This document shows positions 31,532 through 41,007 of a stretch of 64,000 nucleotides of DNA, one piece after another. A program made the position numbers and the translations under genes. Numbering within the stretch: the first letter of the stretch is position 1; every line of letters begins with the position of its first letter. Source of the stretch: Curtobacterium sp. ISL-83 (GTDB taxonomy: Bacteria; Actinomycetota; Actinomycetes; Actinomycetales; Microbacteriaceae). A model generated the notes under the pieces. The model searched no databases. It had not been told where the DNA came from and worked only from the letters and a program-made list of their open reading frames with translations. The stretch lies in the NCBI RefSeq assembly GCF_018613895.1, contig NZ_JAGGPH010000009.1:1-64000 (forward strand), in the 5' to 3' direction.

Positions 31532-32089
31532 CTACGCGGCGACCTGCTCGTCGGAGGCGTCCGCGAGCGCAGCGAGGGCGTCCTGGACGAGCTTCGTGAC
31601 CTCGGCGTCCTCACGCGGGTGCGTCTCGGCGAAGCGGACGACCGACTGCGGGATCGCGACCTTGACGTCCTGCAGGACCTTCGCGCCGGCGATGCCGGCT
31701 GCCTTGCGCGCGTCGTCGTGGGCCCAGACGCCGCCGTACTGGCCGAAGGCCGACCCGATGACCGCGAGCGGCTTGCCGGAGATCGGCGACGCACCGAACG
31801 GACGCGACGCCCAGTCCAGCGCGTTCTTCAGGACGGCCGGGATCGTGCCGTTGTACTCGGGCGTGACGAGCAGCAGCGCGTCGGCGGCCTCGATCGCGGC
31901 TCGGAAGGCGACCGCAGCGGCCGGCGGGGTGTCCCCGTCGATGTCCTCGTTGTAGAACGGCAGGTCGACGATGCCGTCGTACGTGGTGAGCGTGGTGCCC
32001 TCGGGGGCGTGGTGCTCGGCGGCCTCGGCGAGCTTGCGGTTGATGGAGCCGGCGCGGAGGCTGCCGACGAGGACCAGGACGTTCGTCAT
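31532..32089 (-). CDS. NADPH-dependent FMN reductase
   Basis: Flavodoxin-fold reductase of 185 residues transferring electrons from NADPH to FMN, quinones, chromate or azo compounds. The FMN phosphate loop is GSLRAGSINRKLA near 8-20, and PEYNGTIPAVLKNALDW is the family's second signature. ATG at 32089 was chosen because the loop then starts at the usual residue; GGAAC lies upstream. It diverges from the alpha-glucosidase gene and is followed by the MarR regulator. Confidence 0.9.
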   Translation of the reverse strand: MTNVLVLVGSLRAGSINRKLAEAAEHHAPEGTTLTTYDGIVDLPFYNEDIDGDTPPAAAVAFRAAIEAADALLLVTPEYNGTIPAVLKNALDWASRPFGASPISGKPLAVIGSAFGQYGGVWAHDDARKAAGIAGAKVLQDVKVAIPQSVVRFAETHPREDAEVTKLVQDALAALADASDEQVAA

Positions 32090-32177
32090 GGAGTTCCTTC
32101 TGGTTGACGGAAAAGGTGTCAGCGACAACCAATTCGATCTGCGCGGTTCCTATTCCCGTGTACATCGCGACCGTGGG

Positions 32178-32183
32178 TAGGTT
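32178..32183 (+). promoter_or_regulatory. -10 hexamer of a probable leaderless transcript (alpha-glucosidase gene)
   Basis: TAGGTT ends 6 nt before the GTG at 32190. Confidence 0.55.
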
Positions 32184-32189
32184 GACGAC

Positions 32190-33827
32190 GTGACCACGCT
32201 TCGGACCCCGGCCAGCACCCCCCGCACGATCGACCCCGACTGGTGGCGCCAGGCTGTCGTCTACCAGGTCTACCCGCGCAGCTTCGCGGACTCGAACGCC
32301 GACGGGCTCGGGGACGTCGCGGGCATCACGAGCCGGATGCCCTACCTGGCGTCGCTCGGGATCGACGCGGTCTGGTTGTCGCCGTTCTACCCGTCGCCGC
32401 TCGCCGACGGCGGCTACGACGTCGCCGACTACCGCGACGTCGACCCGCGCCTCGGGTCCCTCGACGACCTGGACGACCTCGTGCACGCGGCGCACGACCA
32501 CGACATGCGCGTGATCGTCGACATCGTGCCGAACCACACCTCCGACCAGCACGCCTGGTTCCGTGCGGCGCTCGCCGCGGCACCCGGTTCGCCGGAGCGT
32601 GCCCGCTACGTGTTCCGCGACGGTGCGGGCGAGGACGGCACGCTGCCACCGAGCGACTGGGTGTCGAACTTCGGCGGCAGCGCCTGGACGCGGGTGCCGG
32701 ACGGGCAGTGGTACCTGCACCTGTTCGCCCCCGAGCAGCCGGACCTCGACTGGGAGAACCCGGAGGTCCGCGCCGACTTCGAGGACACCCTGCGCTTCTG
32801 GTCGGACCGCGGGGTGGACGGCTTCCGGGTCGACGTCGCGCACGGGCTGGCGAAGGACCTGCGCCAGCCGTACCGTCCGTCGAACGAGCAGGCGCTGCCC
32901 CTCGACGGTTCGGACCCGCTCTACGACCGCGACGAGGTCCACACGATCTTCGCCACCTGGCGGGACGTCCTGGACGAGTACGACCCGCCCCGGGCCGCGA
33001 TCGCCGAGGCGTGGACGCCCGCGCCGCGCCGTGTCCTGTACGCCCGCCCGACCGAGCTCGGTCAGGCGTTCAACTTCGACCTGCTCGAGGCGCCGTTCGA
33101 CCCGTCGGTGTTCCGGACCCTCATCGAGCAGAACCTCGCGATGGCCGAGCAGTCCGGGGCGTCGAGCACGTGGGTGCTCTCGAACCACGACGTCGTCCGG
33201 CACGCCTCCCGGTACGGCCTGCCGTCGGGCATCGACCTGGATGCCTGGCTGCTGTCCGAGGGCACGAACCCGCCGCTCGATCGTGCGCAAGGACTCCGCC
33301 GTGCGCGCGCCGCCACGCTGCTGCTGCTCGCGCTGCCGGGATCGACCTACGTCTACCAGGGAGAGGAACTCGGCCTGCACGAGGCCGCCGCGATCCCGCT
33401 GGACCAGCTGCAGGACCCGAAGTGGATCCGGTCGGGCCACACGGTGAAGGGACGCGACGGGTGCCGTGTGCCGATCCCGTGGACCACCTCCGGACCGTCC
33501 TTCGGGTTCGGTGAGTCTGTGCCGCAGATGGCGCAGCCGTCCGACTTCGGAGCCTGCTCCGTGGAGGCGGAGGACGGCGACCCGGCGTCGACGCTCGAGC
33601 TGTACCGGGCGGCGCTCGCAGCGCGGCGTGGGTTGCAGCACGGTGAGGAGCTCGCCTGGATCGACGCCGGCGCCGAGGTCGTCGCGTTCCGCCGGCACGA
33701 CGGCTGGCGGTCGGTCACGAACTTCGGCGTCGACCCGGTGCCGCTGCCGGACGGCCGTGTGCTCGTGGCGTCGGGGCCGGTCGGGGACGGGGTGCTGCCG
33801 GGGGAGACCACGGTCTGGTTGGGCTGA
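32190..33827 (+). CDS. Alpha-glucosidase, glycoside hydrolase family 13
   Basis: Cytosolic exo-acting enzyme of 545 residues that releases glucose from maltose, isomaltose or related oligosaccharides. Conserved GH13 regions are present: DIVPNHTSDQH (region I), GFRVDVAHG with nucleophile Asp-215 (region II), AIAEAWTP with acid/base Glu-273 (region III) and VLSNHDVVRH (region IV). The Val-after-nucleophile pattern (DVAHG) resembles alpha-1,4 rather than alpha-1,6 glucosidases. GTG at 32190 fits a leaderless transcript. It has no transporter or regulator beside it. Confidence 0.92.
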   Translation: MTTLRTPASTPRTIDPDWWRQAVVYQVYPRSFADSNADGLGDVAGITSRMPYLASLGIDAVWLSPFYPSPLADGGYDVADYRDVDPRLGSLDDLDDLVHAAHDHDMRVIVDIVPNHTSDQHAWFRAALAAAPGSPERARYVFRDGAGEDGTLPPSDWVSNFGGSAWTRVPDGQWYLHLFAPEQPDLDWENPEVRADFEDTLRFWSDRGVDGFRVDVAHGLAKDLRQPYRPSNEQALPLDGSDPLYDRDEVHTIFATWRDVLDEYDPPRAAIAEAWTPAPRRVLYARPTELGQAFNFDLLEAPFDPSVFRTLIEQNLAMAEQSGASSTWVLSNHDVVRHASRYGLPSGIDLDAWLLSEGTNPPLDRAQGLRRARAATLLLLALPGSTYVYQGEELGLHEAAAIPLDQLQDPKWIRSGHTVKGRDGCRVPIPWTTSGPSFGFGESVPQMAQPSDFGACSVEAEDGDPASTLELYRAALAARRGLQHGEELAWIDAGAEVVAFRRHDGWRSVTNFGVDPVPLPDGRVLVASGPVGDGVLPGETTVWLG

Positions 33828-33876
33828 CGCCAGACCGCCGGGGCGGCGTTGTGGGCTCGGCATCCTCGGTCATCCC

Positions 33877-33911
33877 TCCACAGCCTGGAGGCCCGTCGTC
33901 GCGTTCCACAG
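33877..33911 (-). repeat. Paired TGTGGA-box motif, copy 3 (inverted)
   Basis: On the minus strand, CTGTGGA boxes 28 bp apart with GGGCCTCCAGG before the second, matching the copies at 16036 and 22135. It lies between the alpha-glucosidase and the surface-protein gene. Confidence 0.55.
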
Positions 33912-33961
33912 ATCGCTCCCGTGCCGGCGCGGTGACGTGATGCGGCCGCGACGATCGTGGC

Positions 33962-36039
33962 ATGACAGATACCACCACTCCAACGCATCCACCGCGAGCG
34001 GTCCGATCACGATTCCTCCGGCGGTCGACCGCCGTCGGCGCGGTCCTCGTCGCACTCGGCGTGCTCGCCGCGCCCGCGATCGCCCCGTCGACCTCGACCG
34101 CGGCCACGCTCGACTTCCCCTACTCGAACGACTTCGCCACCGCGGCCGGCGGCACCCTGAGCGGGACCGCCCGCATCCAGGACGGACGGCTCCGCCTGAC
34201 CGACGACGTGACGAGGCAGGCGGGGTCGTGGTCCACGAACGACACGTTCCCGTCCACCCTCGGGCTCGAGATCGAGTTCACGTACTCGATGTGGACCGAC
34301 AAGGCCGATCCGGGCGCGGACGGACTCCTGCTCTACCTGGCCGACGGCGCCGCACAGCCGGTGTCGGCGCGATCGGTGCGGGGCTCGGGTACGCCTGCAA
34401 GCCGGAGGCCACGCAGGGTGAAGGGCCGTGCGACCTGCCCGGTGTGCCGTCCGGGTTCGCCGCGGTCGCGTTCGACCAGTACGGCAACTTCTCCCAGCCC
34501 ATCAACGGCTCGGGCCCTGGTCCGCAGCCCGAGTTCGTCGTCATCCGCGGGTCGGGTGACGGCACGACCGGCTACCGGTACGTCACGGGCGCCCGGGCCC
34601 CGGGGTCCGTCGTCACCCAGGGCCGCACCCCACGGAAGGTCCGGGTCACGCTGCTGCCCGGCGACGACGGCCAGCTCGCCCTCACCGTCCGGATGGAAGC
34701 CGGGGGAGCGCTCCGCACCGTGCTCGACGCCGTCCCGCTGCACGGCGACGGACAGGCCCCGTTGCCATCCACGCTGCGGCTCGGGTTCGCGGCGGCGACC
34801 GGCAGCCACTTCGACGTGCACGAGGTCGACGACCTCCGCGTCTGGAAACCCGCGGACCTCGCCGTGGACCAGCAGCTCCCGCCCGCGGTCGTCGCGGGTG
34901 GCCCCCTGGAGTACTCCGTCACCGCTCGGAACAGCGGGATCAACGACTCCGCGCCCAGCCCGCTGACCGTCGACGTCCCCGAGGCCCTGCACGACGTCAC
35001 CTGGACGTGCGTCGGCGCCGACGGTGCGAGCTGCGCGACCGACGCCGGGACCGGGGACGTCGCGACGGACCTCGGCCTGCCGCGGGGGACGCACGCGACC
35101 GTCACGGTGCACGGCACCGTCGACCCGTCGGCCACCGGGGACCTGACGAGCGTGGCGACCATCGAGCCCGAGCCGACCCTGGCGGACACGGACGAGGACG
35201 ACAACCGATCCGAGGCGACGACGCTCGTGACGACCGCCGCGCAGCTCGAGACCGAGAAGTCGGTGTCGCCGGCGTCGGGGATCAGCCCGGGTGACACCGT
35301 CGAGTACCTCGTGACCGCCCGGAACCGCGGACCCGGCACGGCGCAGGACGTCGGAGCGGTCGACGACCTGCCCGCCGCCGTCCACTTCGCGGGGTCCGAC
35401 GACGGGTGCACGGCCGACGGCCAGCGGGTCACCTGCCGATCGGGAGCCGCGCTCGCACCCGGAGCGTCCGTCGACTTCCACATCCGGGCCGTGCTCGATG
35501 CCGGGTACCGGGGGGACGGGTCGGACGTCGTGAACGTGGCGACCGCCACGTCGCCCACCGACCCGGACGGGGGCGATCCCTCGCCGGGGGTGTCCATCGT
35601 GGTGACGCCGGGTGACGGTGGGCCGGGCGACGGCGGGCCCGGTGACGGCGGCAACGGCGGCGGTGGCGGTGGAGACGGTGACGGCGGCGGCGGCGGCAAC
35701 GGGGGCGGTCCTGGTGACGGTGGCGCCGGGAACGGCGGCGGACCCGGCGACGGCGGACCCGACACCGGCGGGCGCGGAGACGGCGGCGCGGCGGACGGTT
35801 CCGGTGGTCCGACGAGTGGCGGAGCCGCGGACCGTGACGGCTCGGCCGGCGGAGCCCCCGCCGCAGGCCACCGCGGCGGGGCACTCGCGTACACGGGCGC
35901 GGGCGGACTCGGCACCGCCGGGGCGCTCGGTGAGGTCCTCCTCGCTGCGGGCGGGACCTGCTGGTGGGTGGCACGCGCCCGAGGGCGGAGCGCAGTCGAC
36001 CCCGAGCACGCCCCCGGTCGGCCCACCGCTGGCGAGTGA
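33962..36039 (+). pseudogene. Frameshifted secreted lectin-like / DUF11 surface protein with LAxTG anchor
   Basis: Starts with a long signal peptide (RSRFLRRSTAVGAVLVALGV then AATLDFPY). A legume-lectin-like beta-sandwich follows (GADGLLLYLADG, then in another frame GLGYACKPEA, FDQYGNFS, FVVIRGSGDG). The frame changes at 34358-34361: CAGCCGGTGTC reads on only if one base, probably a G, is restored. After it come two DUF11-type domains (about 34850-35230 and 35240-35590), a GDGG-rich stretch and LAYTG with a hydrophobic segment and Arg tail, the sorting signal of class E sortases in actinobacteria. If the lost base is a sequencing error, this is one intact protein of about 692 residues; otherwise the surface protein is broken. 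Confidence 0.75.
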
Positions 36040-36154
36040 CGTCCACCGACCGCGGGTTCGAGCATCCTCAGCGCGGGTGCCCGGGCCCGCGGTCGGGCGC
36101 CCACGTGGCCGGCGGTAGGATCGAGGAACGATCCGATCGCCCGAAAGAGGTCCC

Positions 36155-36796
36155 GTGTCCGACACCGTGGACGACGCCACCCAGCGCGCGCGGTACTGGC
36201 CGGTCCCCATCCTCCGGGCTGTCCCCGCCGCGGTCATCGCGCTCGTCATCACCTTCTCCAGCAACCACGCCGCCGGCTACGGGCTGCTGTTGTTCGGCGT
36301 CTTCGCGGTGGTCGAGGGGATCGTGCTGCTCCTGGCCGGCGGCCGGCTCCCGGGCGACGTGCGGTCGCGACGCACCACGACGCTGCAGGCGGTGATCGTC
36401 CTGCTCGCGGGTGTCGCCGGGATCGCGTTGAACGGGCACGGACTCCCCGCCTTCATCGCGGTGGTCGTCGCCTTCGCCGTCCTGTCGGGCGCCCTCGAGC
36501 TGACGCAGGGCCTCCGCGCTCGTGGTCGTTCACCGTTCGCCCGCGACTGGGTGACCGTCGGGGGGCTCACGCTGCTGCTCGCGGTCGCGTTCCTCGTCAC
36601 GCCGCCCGACTACTCCAAGCAGCTCGGCGGCGTCGAGCGCGTCTCCGGGGTCCTCGACGCGTCGATCGTCCTCGTCGGCCTGCTCGGCGCCTACCTCGCC
36701 ATCACCGCGGTCTTCCACGTGATCGCCGGCCTCTCGCACAAGTGGGGCACGGCCGCTCCGGCCGCCACCGCCCCGGACGGAGCTCCACACGCATGA
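36155..36796 (+). CDS. Multi-pass membrane protein, DUF308-like
   Basis: A 213-residue protein with six hydrophobic segments in pairs (for example AVPAAVIALVITFSS, YGLLLFGVFAVVEGIVLLLAG, AVIVLLAGVAGIALNG), the pattern of HdeD/DUF308-type proteins. The link is by pattern only. GTG at 36155 has GAAAGAGG 4-11 nt upstream. It overlaps the next gene by ATGA, forming an operon of membrane proteins. Confidence 0.7.
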   Translation: MSDTVDDATQRARYWPVPILRAVPAAVIALVITFSSNHAAGYGLLLFGVFAVVEGIVLLLAGGRLPGDVRSRRTTTLQAVIVLLAGVAGIALNGHGLPAFIAVVVAFAVLSGALELTQGLRARGRSPFARDWVTVGGLTLLLAVAFLVTPPDYSKQLGGVERVSGVLDASIVLVGLLGAYLAITAVFHVIAGLSHKWGTAAPAATAPDGAPHA

Positions 36797-37056
36797 CCAC
36801 CCCCAGTCGTCGCGACCGCCTGCGGCCGGTCGAACTCCTCGGGATCTCCGCGATCGTCGCGGTGTTCACCGGGCTCGTCGTCCTCATGTCAACGCGGGAG
36901 TTCCAGCTCGCCGTGATCTTCCTCGGGATCGCGTTCATCGTCGTCGTGGTCGTCCTGGCGATGCTCCAACTGGCATCCACCAGCGACCAGGACGACAACG
37001 ACATGCTCGGCGGTCACAAGACCCCGGGTGAAGGAGACGGCGACGACTTCCACTGA
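36793..37056 (+). CDS. Small membrane protein, 87 residues
   Basis: Two hydrophobic segments (LLGISAIVAVFTGLVVLM and LAVIFLGIAFIVVVVVLAML) after a basic N terminus, and an acidic tail (DQDDNDMLGG ... GDGDDFH). ATG at 36793 overlaps the preceding stop. Similar small genes often accompany DUF308-like proteins in this group; no function known. Confidence 0.75.
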   Translation: MTTPSRRDRLRPVELLGISAIVAVFTGLVVLMSTREFQLAVIFLGIAFIVVVVVLAMLQLASTSDQDDNDMLGGHKTPGEGDGDDFH

Positions 37057-38521
37057 GCGCAGCGTCCGCACGCTGCCGACCCGCCGACCGTTCCAGGGCG
37101 ACCCGGACCTGCCGAACCGGTACCGGCACCGCTTCCTGATCCTCGCGATCTGCTGCATGAGCCTGTTCATCGTCTCGATGGACGCGACCGTGGTGAACGT
37201 CGCGCTGCCGTCGATCGGACGGGAACTCCACAGCACCATCTCCGGGCTGCAGTGGACGATCGACGCCTACACCCTGGTGCTCGCGAGCCTGCTGCTCCTG
37301 TCCGGTTCCACCGCTGACCGCATCGGCCGCCGCACGACGTTCCAGATCGGGTTGGCGCTCTTCACCGTCGGGTCGCTCCTGTGCTCGATCGCGCCGAGCG
37401 TCGGCTGGCTCGTCGTGTACCGGATGGTGCAGGCCGTCGGGGGATCGATGATGAACCCGGTCGCGATGTCGATCATCACCGCCACGTTCGACGACGCCAA
37501 GGAACGCGCCCGTGCCGTCGGCATCTGGGGGGCGGTCGTCGGTGTCTCGATGGGCCTCGGCCCGCTCGTCGGGGGCGCCCTGACCGACTCGGTGGGCTGG
37601 CGCGCGATCTTCTGGATCAACGTGCCGATCGGCCTCGCCGCGATCGTGCTCACGTTCCTGTTCGTCCCGGAGTCGAAGTCGCCCAAGCCGCGGCGCCTGG
37701 ACCCCGTCGGTCAGGTGCTCGTGATCGTGCTGCTCGCCACGCTGGTGGGTGGACTCATCGAGGGACCCCGACTCGGTTGGACGTCACCGGCGACACTGGG
37801 CCTGTTCGTGGTCGCAGCGGCCGCCCTCGTCACCCTGGTGCTCGTCGAGCGTCGTCGGGCAGAGCCCCTCATCGACGTGCGGTTCTTCCGCAGCATCCCG
37901 TTCTCGTCCGCGGTCGTCACCGCGATCGCGGCGTTCGGCGCGAACGGCGCGTTCCTGTTCCTCGGTGCGCTCTACCTCCAAGAGGTCCGGGGCATGTCGC
38001 CGTTCGAGGCGGGCCTCTGGACGCTCCCCGCGGCCGTCGCGACGATGATCGTGTCGCTGATCTCCGGCCGGCTCGTCGGCTCGATCGGCACGCGCGTCCC
38101 CCTCGTGCTGGCGGGCTTCGGGGTCGCTGCAGCGGGCGCGGTCCTGACGACCATCGACGCCCACACCCCGATGTGGGTGCTCGTCATCGCCTTCACGCTG
38201 TTCGGCTTCGGGTTCGGGATGGTCAACGCGCCGATCACGAACACCGCCGTCTCGGGGATGCCCCGTGCTCAGTCGGGGTCGGCAGCTGCCGTCGCGTCCA
38301 CGAGCCGCCAGACCGGGGTCTCGCTCGGCGTCGCCCTCGCCGGAACGGTCACCGGGGCGAGCGCGGTCGCGACGGTCGGTGCCGGGTTCGGTGTGGCCAC
38401 CCACCCGATGTGGTGGATCGTCGTCGGGATCGGTCTGGGCATCGTGGCGGTCGGGTTCCTGTCCACGTCGAGCGCCGCACGACGCTCCGTCGACGGGATC
38501 GCGCACCTGCTGCAGGACTGA
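37028..38521 (+). CDS. MFS transporter, DHA2 (EmrB/QacA) type
   Basis: A 497-residue drug/proton antiporter-like membrane protein with about 14 hydrophobic segments. Motifs are typical: SMDATVVNVALPSIGREL at TM1, STADRIGRR (motif A), WGAVVGVSMGLGPLVGGALTD (motif C-like). GTG at 37028 lies inside the preceding gene, giving a 29-bp overlap; no better in-frame start exists before TM1. It is probably co-transcribed with the two upstream membrane-protein genes. Substrates cannot be inferred. Confidence 0.88.
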   Translation: MKETATTSTERSVRTLPTRRPFQGDPDLPNRYRHRFLILAICCMSLFIVSMDATVVNVALPSIGRELHSTISGLQWTIDAYTLVLASLLLLSGSTADRIGRRTTFQIGLALFTVGSLLCSIAPSVGWLVVYRMVQAVGGSMMNPVAMSIITATFDDAKERARAVGIWGAVVGVSMGLGPLVGGALTDSVGWRAIFWINVPIGLAAIVLTFLFVPESKSPKPRRLDPVGQVLVIVLLATLVGGLIEGPRLGWTSPATLGLFVVAAAALVTLVLVERRRAEPLIDVRFFRSIPFSSAVVTAIAAFGANGAFLFLGALYLQEVRGMSPFEAGLWTLPAAVATMIVSLISGRLVGSIGTRVPLVLAGFGVAAAGAVLTTIDAHTPMWVLVIAFTLFGFGFGMVNAPITNTAVSGMPRAQSGSAAAVASTSRQTGVSLGVALAGTVTGASAVATVGAGFGVATHPMWWIVVGIGLGIVAVGFLSTSSAARRSVDGIAHLLQD

Positions 38522-38563
38522 TCCCGGTCGACTCCACGGCCACGACCGACACGCCCGGGATCA
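38519..38563. terminator. Inverted repeat overlapping the MFS stop
   Basis: TGATCCCGG and CCGGGATCA (9 bp) separated by 27 nt; the first arm contains the MFS stop codon. Confidence 0.45.
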
Positions 38564-38630
38564 CGAATCGGGCACGGTCCTGTCATGATCGCGCGCCCTC
38601 CGACACCTCTGGGGTGAAGGGAGGTGGGAT

Positions 38631-39179
38631 GTGGGCGTGGAGACCGACCCCGGCACGGACGACGCAGGCCTGATCCGCCGACTCGCCATGGGCGATCGTG
38701 TTGCGTTGGCGTCGGCGTTCGATCGGTTCGCGCCGACGCTGACGCGGTACGCGTGGGCGATCGCGGGGTCGCGGCAGGACGTCGAGGAACTCGTCCAGGA
38801 CACGATGCTGACCCTGTGGCAGAAAGCCGACGGCCTGCAGCTGCCGACCGGGATGCTGCTGCCGTGGCTGCTGGTCGTGTGCCGCAACCACGCCAAGAAC
38901 CTCGCCCGCCGCAACACCAAGCACGCCGGCGACGAGCTCCCCGACCAGGTCCCCGCACCCGGCGACCACACCGACGCCGCGGAGCAGTTGCGGTGGGTGC
39001 GCGCCGAGATCGCGGCGCTGCCCGACACGGACCGGCGGATCTGCGAACTGTGCCTGCTGCAGGGGTACTCCTACGCGGAGGCCGCGCAGCTGCTCGGGTT
39101 GAGCGTCGGCGCGGTCACGCAGCGGGTCTCCCGGTCCCGCCGACGACTCAAGAAGGCGGTGACGCACGATGAACACTGA
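38631..39179 (+). CDS. ECF-type sigma-70 factor
   Basis: A 182-residue extracytoplasmic-function sigma factor. Region 2 is visible as GSRQDVEELVQDTMLTLWQ and region 4 as GYSYAEAAQLLGLSVGAVT followed by QRVSRSRRRL. GTG at 38631 follows GGGAGGT; a GTG two codons later is possible. Its end overlaps the start of the next gene by 11 bp, so it is translationally coupled to a membrane protein that is a candidate anti-sigma or sensor. Confidence 0.92.
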   Translation: MGVETDPGTDDAGLIRRLAMGDRVALASAFDRFAPTLTRYAWAIAGSRQDVEELVQDTMLTLWQKADGLQLPTGMLLPWLLVVCRNHAKNLARRNTKHAGDELPDQVPAPGDHTDAAEQLRWVRAEIAALPDTDRRICELCLLQGYSYAEAAQLLGLSVGAVTQRVSRSRRRLKKAVTHDEH

Positions 39180-39993
39180 ACCCCCCGAGGGAGACGACCT
39201 GCACCGCATGCTCGTCTCGATGAAGCAGAACGTCCTCGAGCGAGCCACCCCACGACCCAAGCGACGCACCCCGCACACCGGCATCGTCATCACGGTCGTC
39301 GGGCTCCTCGCGCTCGGCACCGCGACCGGCGCCGTCGCGTTGACGCTCGCGCACCGTGACCAGCCCGTCGCCGCTCCCGCCGTCACGCAGGAGCCGAAGA
39401 CGCCGCCGTCGGCCACAACGCCGATCTCGGCGCCGATCACCGCGACACCCACCCCGCGTCCGACCCCGACCCCGTCGCCGTCGCCGACGGGAACCCCGAC
39501 CGCGGCTCCTCGGGCGGACGTCCGGATCCCCGGTGAGTGCTACTTCCTCGTGCCACAACCGGACTACCTCCGGTTCTTCGGAGCGGCCGCGCTGAGCGAA
39601 CAGATCCTCTCGCCCGGGCTCTCACGCCATCCCGACGGCAACGACCGCATCCAGGGGCTGCGCGGCGAGCACGAATCGCTGTTGTGCACGTGGCAGAACG
39701 AGGGCGTCCAGGCCAACCTCGTGCTCCAGGTCGGGCGCACCGCCGACCTCGCGCCCGGCATGGCCCAGGAAACGGACGGCCGCCTCGGCGGCACGTCCCA
39801 GGACCCACCTGGCGGCACGTGCCAGGACCGTCTCGGCGGCCGGGTGTGCCAGAGCACCGGCTCGGGCGCCCAGGGCCCCGCGGTCACGGCGACGACCTTC
39901 GAGCGCGACGGCGTGACCATCAAGATCTACCAGACCGACTTCCCGACGGACGGGCTCCTGGCTGCGGTCGTCGGGGAGATCTGGGGGGACTGA
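39169..39993 (+). CDS. Membrane-anchored protein, putative partner of the ECF sigma factor
   Basis: A 274-residue protein: a cytosolic N terminus of about 36 residues, one membrane helix (GIVITVVGLLALGTATGAVAL), a Pro/Thr-rich stalk (about 70-115, with TPTPRPTPTPSPSPTGTP) and an outer domain of about 150 residues with cysteines in GECYFLV, LLCTWQN, GTCQDR and RVCQSTG that could form two disulphides. The topology matches anti-sigma factors, but the short cytosolic part has no zinc-binding HxxxCxxC motif. It may be a non-canonical anti-sigma or a target gene. It overlaps the sigma gene by 11 bp. Confidence 0.75.
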   Translation: MNTEPPEGDDLHRMLVSMKQNVLERATPRPKRRTPHTGIVITVVGLLALGTATGAVALTLAHRDQPVAAPAVTQEPKTPPSATTPISAPITATPTPRPTPTPSPSPTGTPTAAPRADVRIPGECYFLVPQPDYLRFFGAAALSEQILSPGLSRHPDGNDRIQGLRGEHESLLCTWQNEGVQANLVLQVGRTADLAPGMAQETDGRLGGTSQDPPGGTCQDRLGGRVCQSTGSGAQGPAVTATTFERDGVTIKIYQTDFPTDGLLAAVVGEIWGD

Positions 39994-40039
39994 CGGCCTG
40001 GAGGCGCGTGGCGGGGACCACCCGCGCCTCCAGTCCGTC
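39992..40039. terminator. Bidirectional terminator with GGAGGC-type stem
   Basis: GACGGCCTGGAGGCGCG pairs with CGCGCCTCCAGTCCGTC (one mismatch in 17 bp), loop 14 nt, between convergent genes. Confidence 0.75.
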
Positions 40040-40047
40040 GGTGGGAC

Positions 40048-40926
40048 TCAGCCGACGCGAGCCGCGACGATGTCGCGAGCCAGCGCGCGGGTGGCGCGGT
40101 TCGGTTCCGGGGACGTTCGCATCGCGAGGCCGATCCGGAGCGGCTCCACCTCGTCCTGCAGCTCGAGCACCGCGCCGTCGTGCCGCACGCCGGAGTCCGG
40201 CACAACCCCGACGCCCAACCCGGCGGATGCGAACCGGATCACCGCGGGCATGTCGTTCATCTCCGCGACGATCCGCCGTCGGATGCCGAGACGCTCCAGG
40301 ACGGCGTCCAGGATGATCCGGTTGCCGAAGCCGTGTGCGGTGTCGATGAACGGTTCGTCCGCGAGTTCGCGGAGCGACACCGACGAGCGTGCGGCGAGCG
40401 TGTGGTCGGCCGCGAGGAACACCCGGAACGGCATCACGCGGAGCGGTTCCACGACGATGCCCGCCGGGACCGCCGGCAGGCCAGTGTAGGCGAGGTCGAG
40501 CCGACCGCTCGCGAGGTCCTGCACGAGCCCCGTGGTCCCCGATGGCGAGGTCATCAGCTCGACCGCCACCAGCGGGTGTCGCTGCCGGAACCCCCGGAGC
40601 ACCCCGGTCAGGTCGACGATGTCCATGCTCGTGAAGATCCCGAGCCGGACCCGGCCCCGCAGGTCCGCGTCGTCGGCGGTCGCGAGGTCGCGCATCCGGT
40701 CGAGTGACTCCAGGACGGCTCGGGCGTGGGGGAGCAGGTCCTCGCCGGCGGTGGTGAGGACGAGGTGGCGGCCGGTCCGGTCGAACAACCGCACGCCGAA
40801 CGAGCGCTCGAGACTCGCGATGCCGGCGGACACGGTGGACTGCGCTGCCCAGAGTCGCTCGGCGGCGCGGGTGACGCTGCCCTCCGCCGCGACGGTGACG
40901 AATTGTTCCAGCAGCCGGGTCTCCAT
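40048..40926 (-). CDS. LysR-family transcriptional regulator
   Basis: A 292-residue regulator: helix-turn-helix at about 17-37 (GSVTRAAERLWAAQSTVS), linker helix and an effector-binding domain of two alpha/beta lobes (from LRGRVRLGIFTSMD). ATG at 40926 has GATACT 6 nt upstream (leaderless type). It diverges from an MFS transporter 81 bp away, the usual LysR target arrangement, and most likely controls it in response to the transported compound. Confidence 0.92.
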   Translation of the reverse strand: METRLLEQFVTVAAEGSVTRAAERLWAAQSTVSAGIASLERSFGVRLFDRTGRHLVLTTAGEDLLPHARAVLESLDRMRDLATADDADLRGRVRLGIFTSMDIVDLTGVLRGFRQRHPLVAVELMTSPSGTTGLVQDLASGRLDLAYTGLPAVPAGIVVEPLRVMPFRVFLAADHTLAARSSVSLRELADEPFIDTAHGFGNRIILDAVLERLGIRRRIVAEMNDMPAVIRFASAGLGVGVVPDSGVRHDGAVLELQDEVEPLRIGLAMRTSPEPNRATRALARDIVAARVG

Positions 40927-40935
40927 GCCACCAGT

Positions 40936-40950
40936 ATCGACGCGATCGAT
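40936..40950. promoter_or_regulatory. LysR-type T-N11-A site
   Basis: ATCGACGCGATCGAT is an interrupted palindrome of T-N11-A form lying in the gap between the lysR-type gene and the MFS gene, 10 bp before the regulator start. Confidence 0.5.
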
Positions 40951-41007
40951 GCCCGCCATCAAGAGCATCCGTTGGACTCGATGACGGATCCGAGCCACCA
41001 TCGGAGC

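Noticed and set aside
36051..36075. GGGTTCGAGCATCC resembling a tRNA T-arm
   Set aside because: No acceptor, D or anticodon arm can be drawn around it; it is part of a loose inverted repeat after the surface-protein gene.
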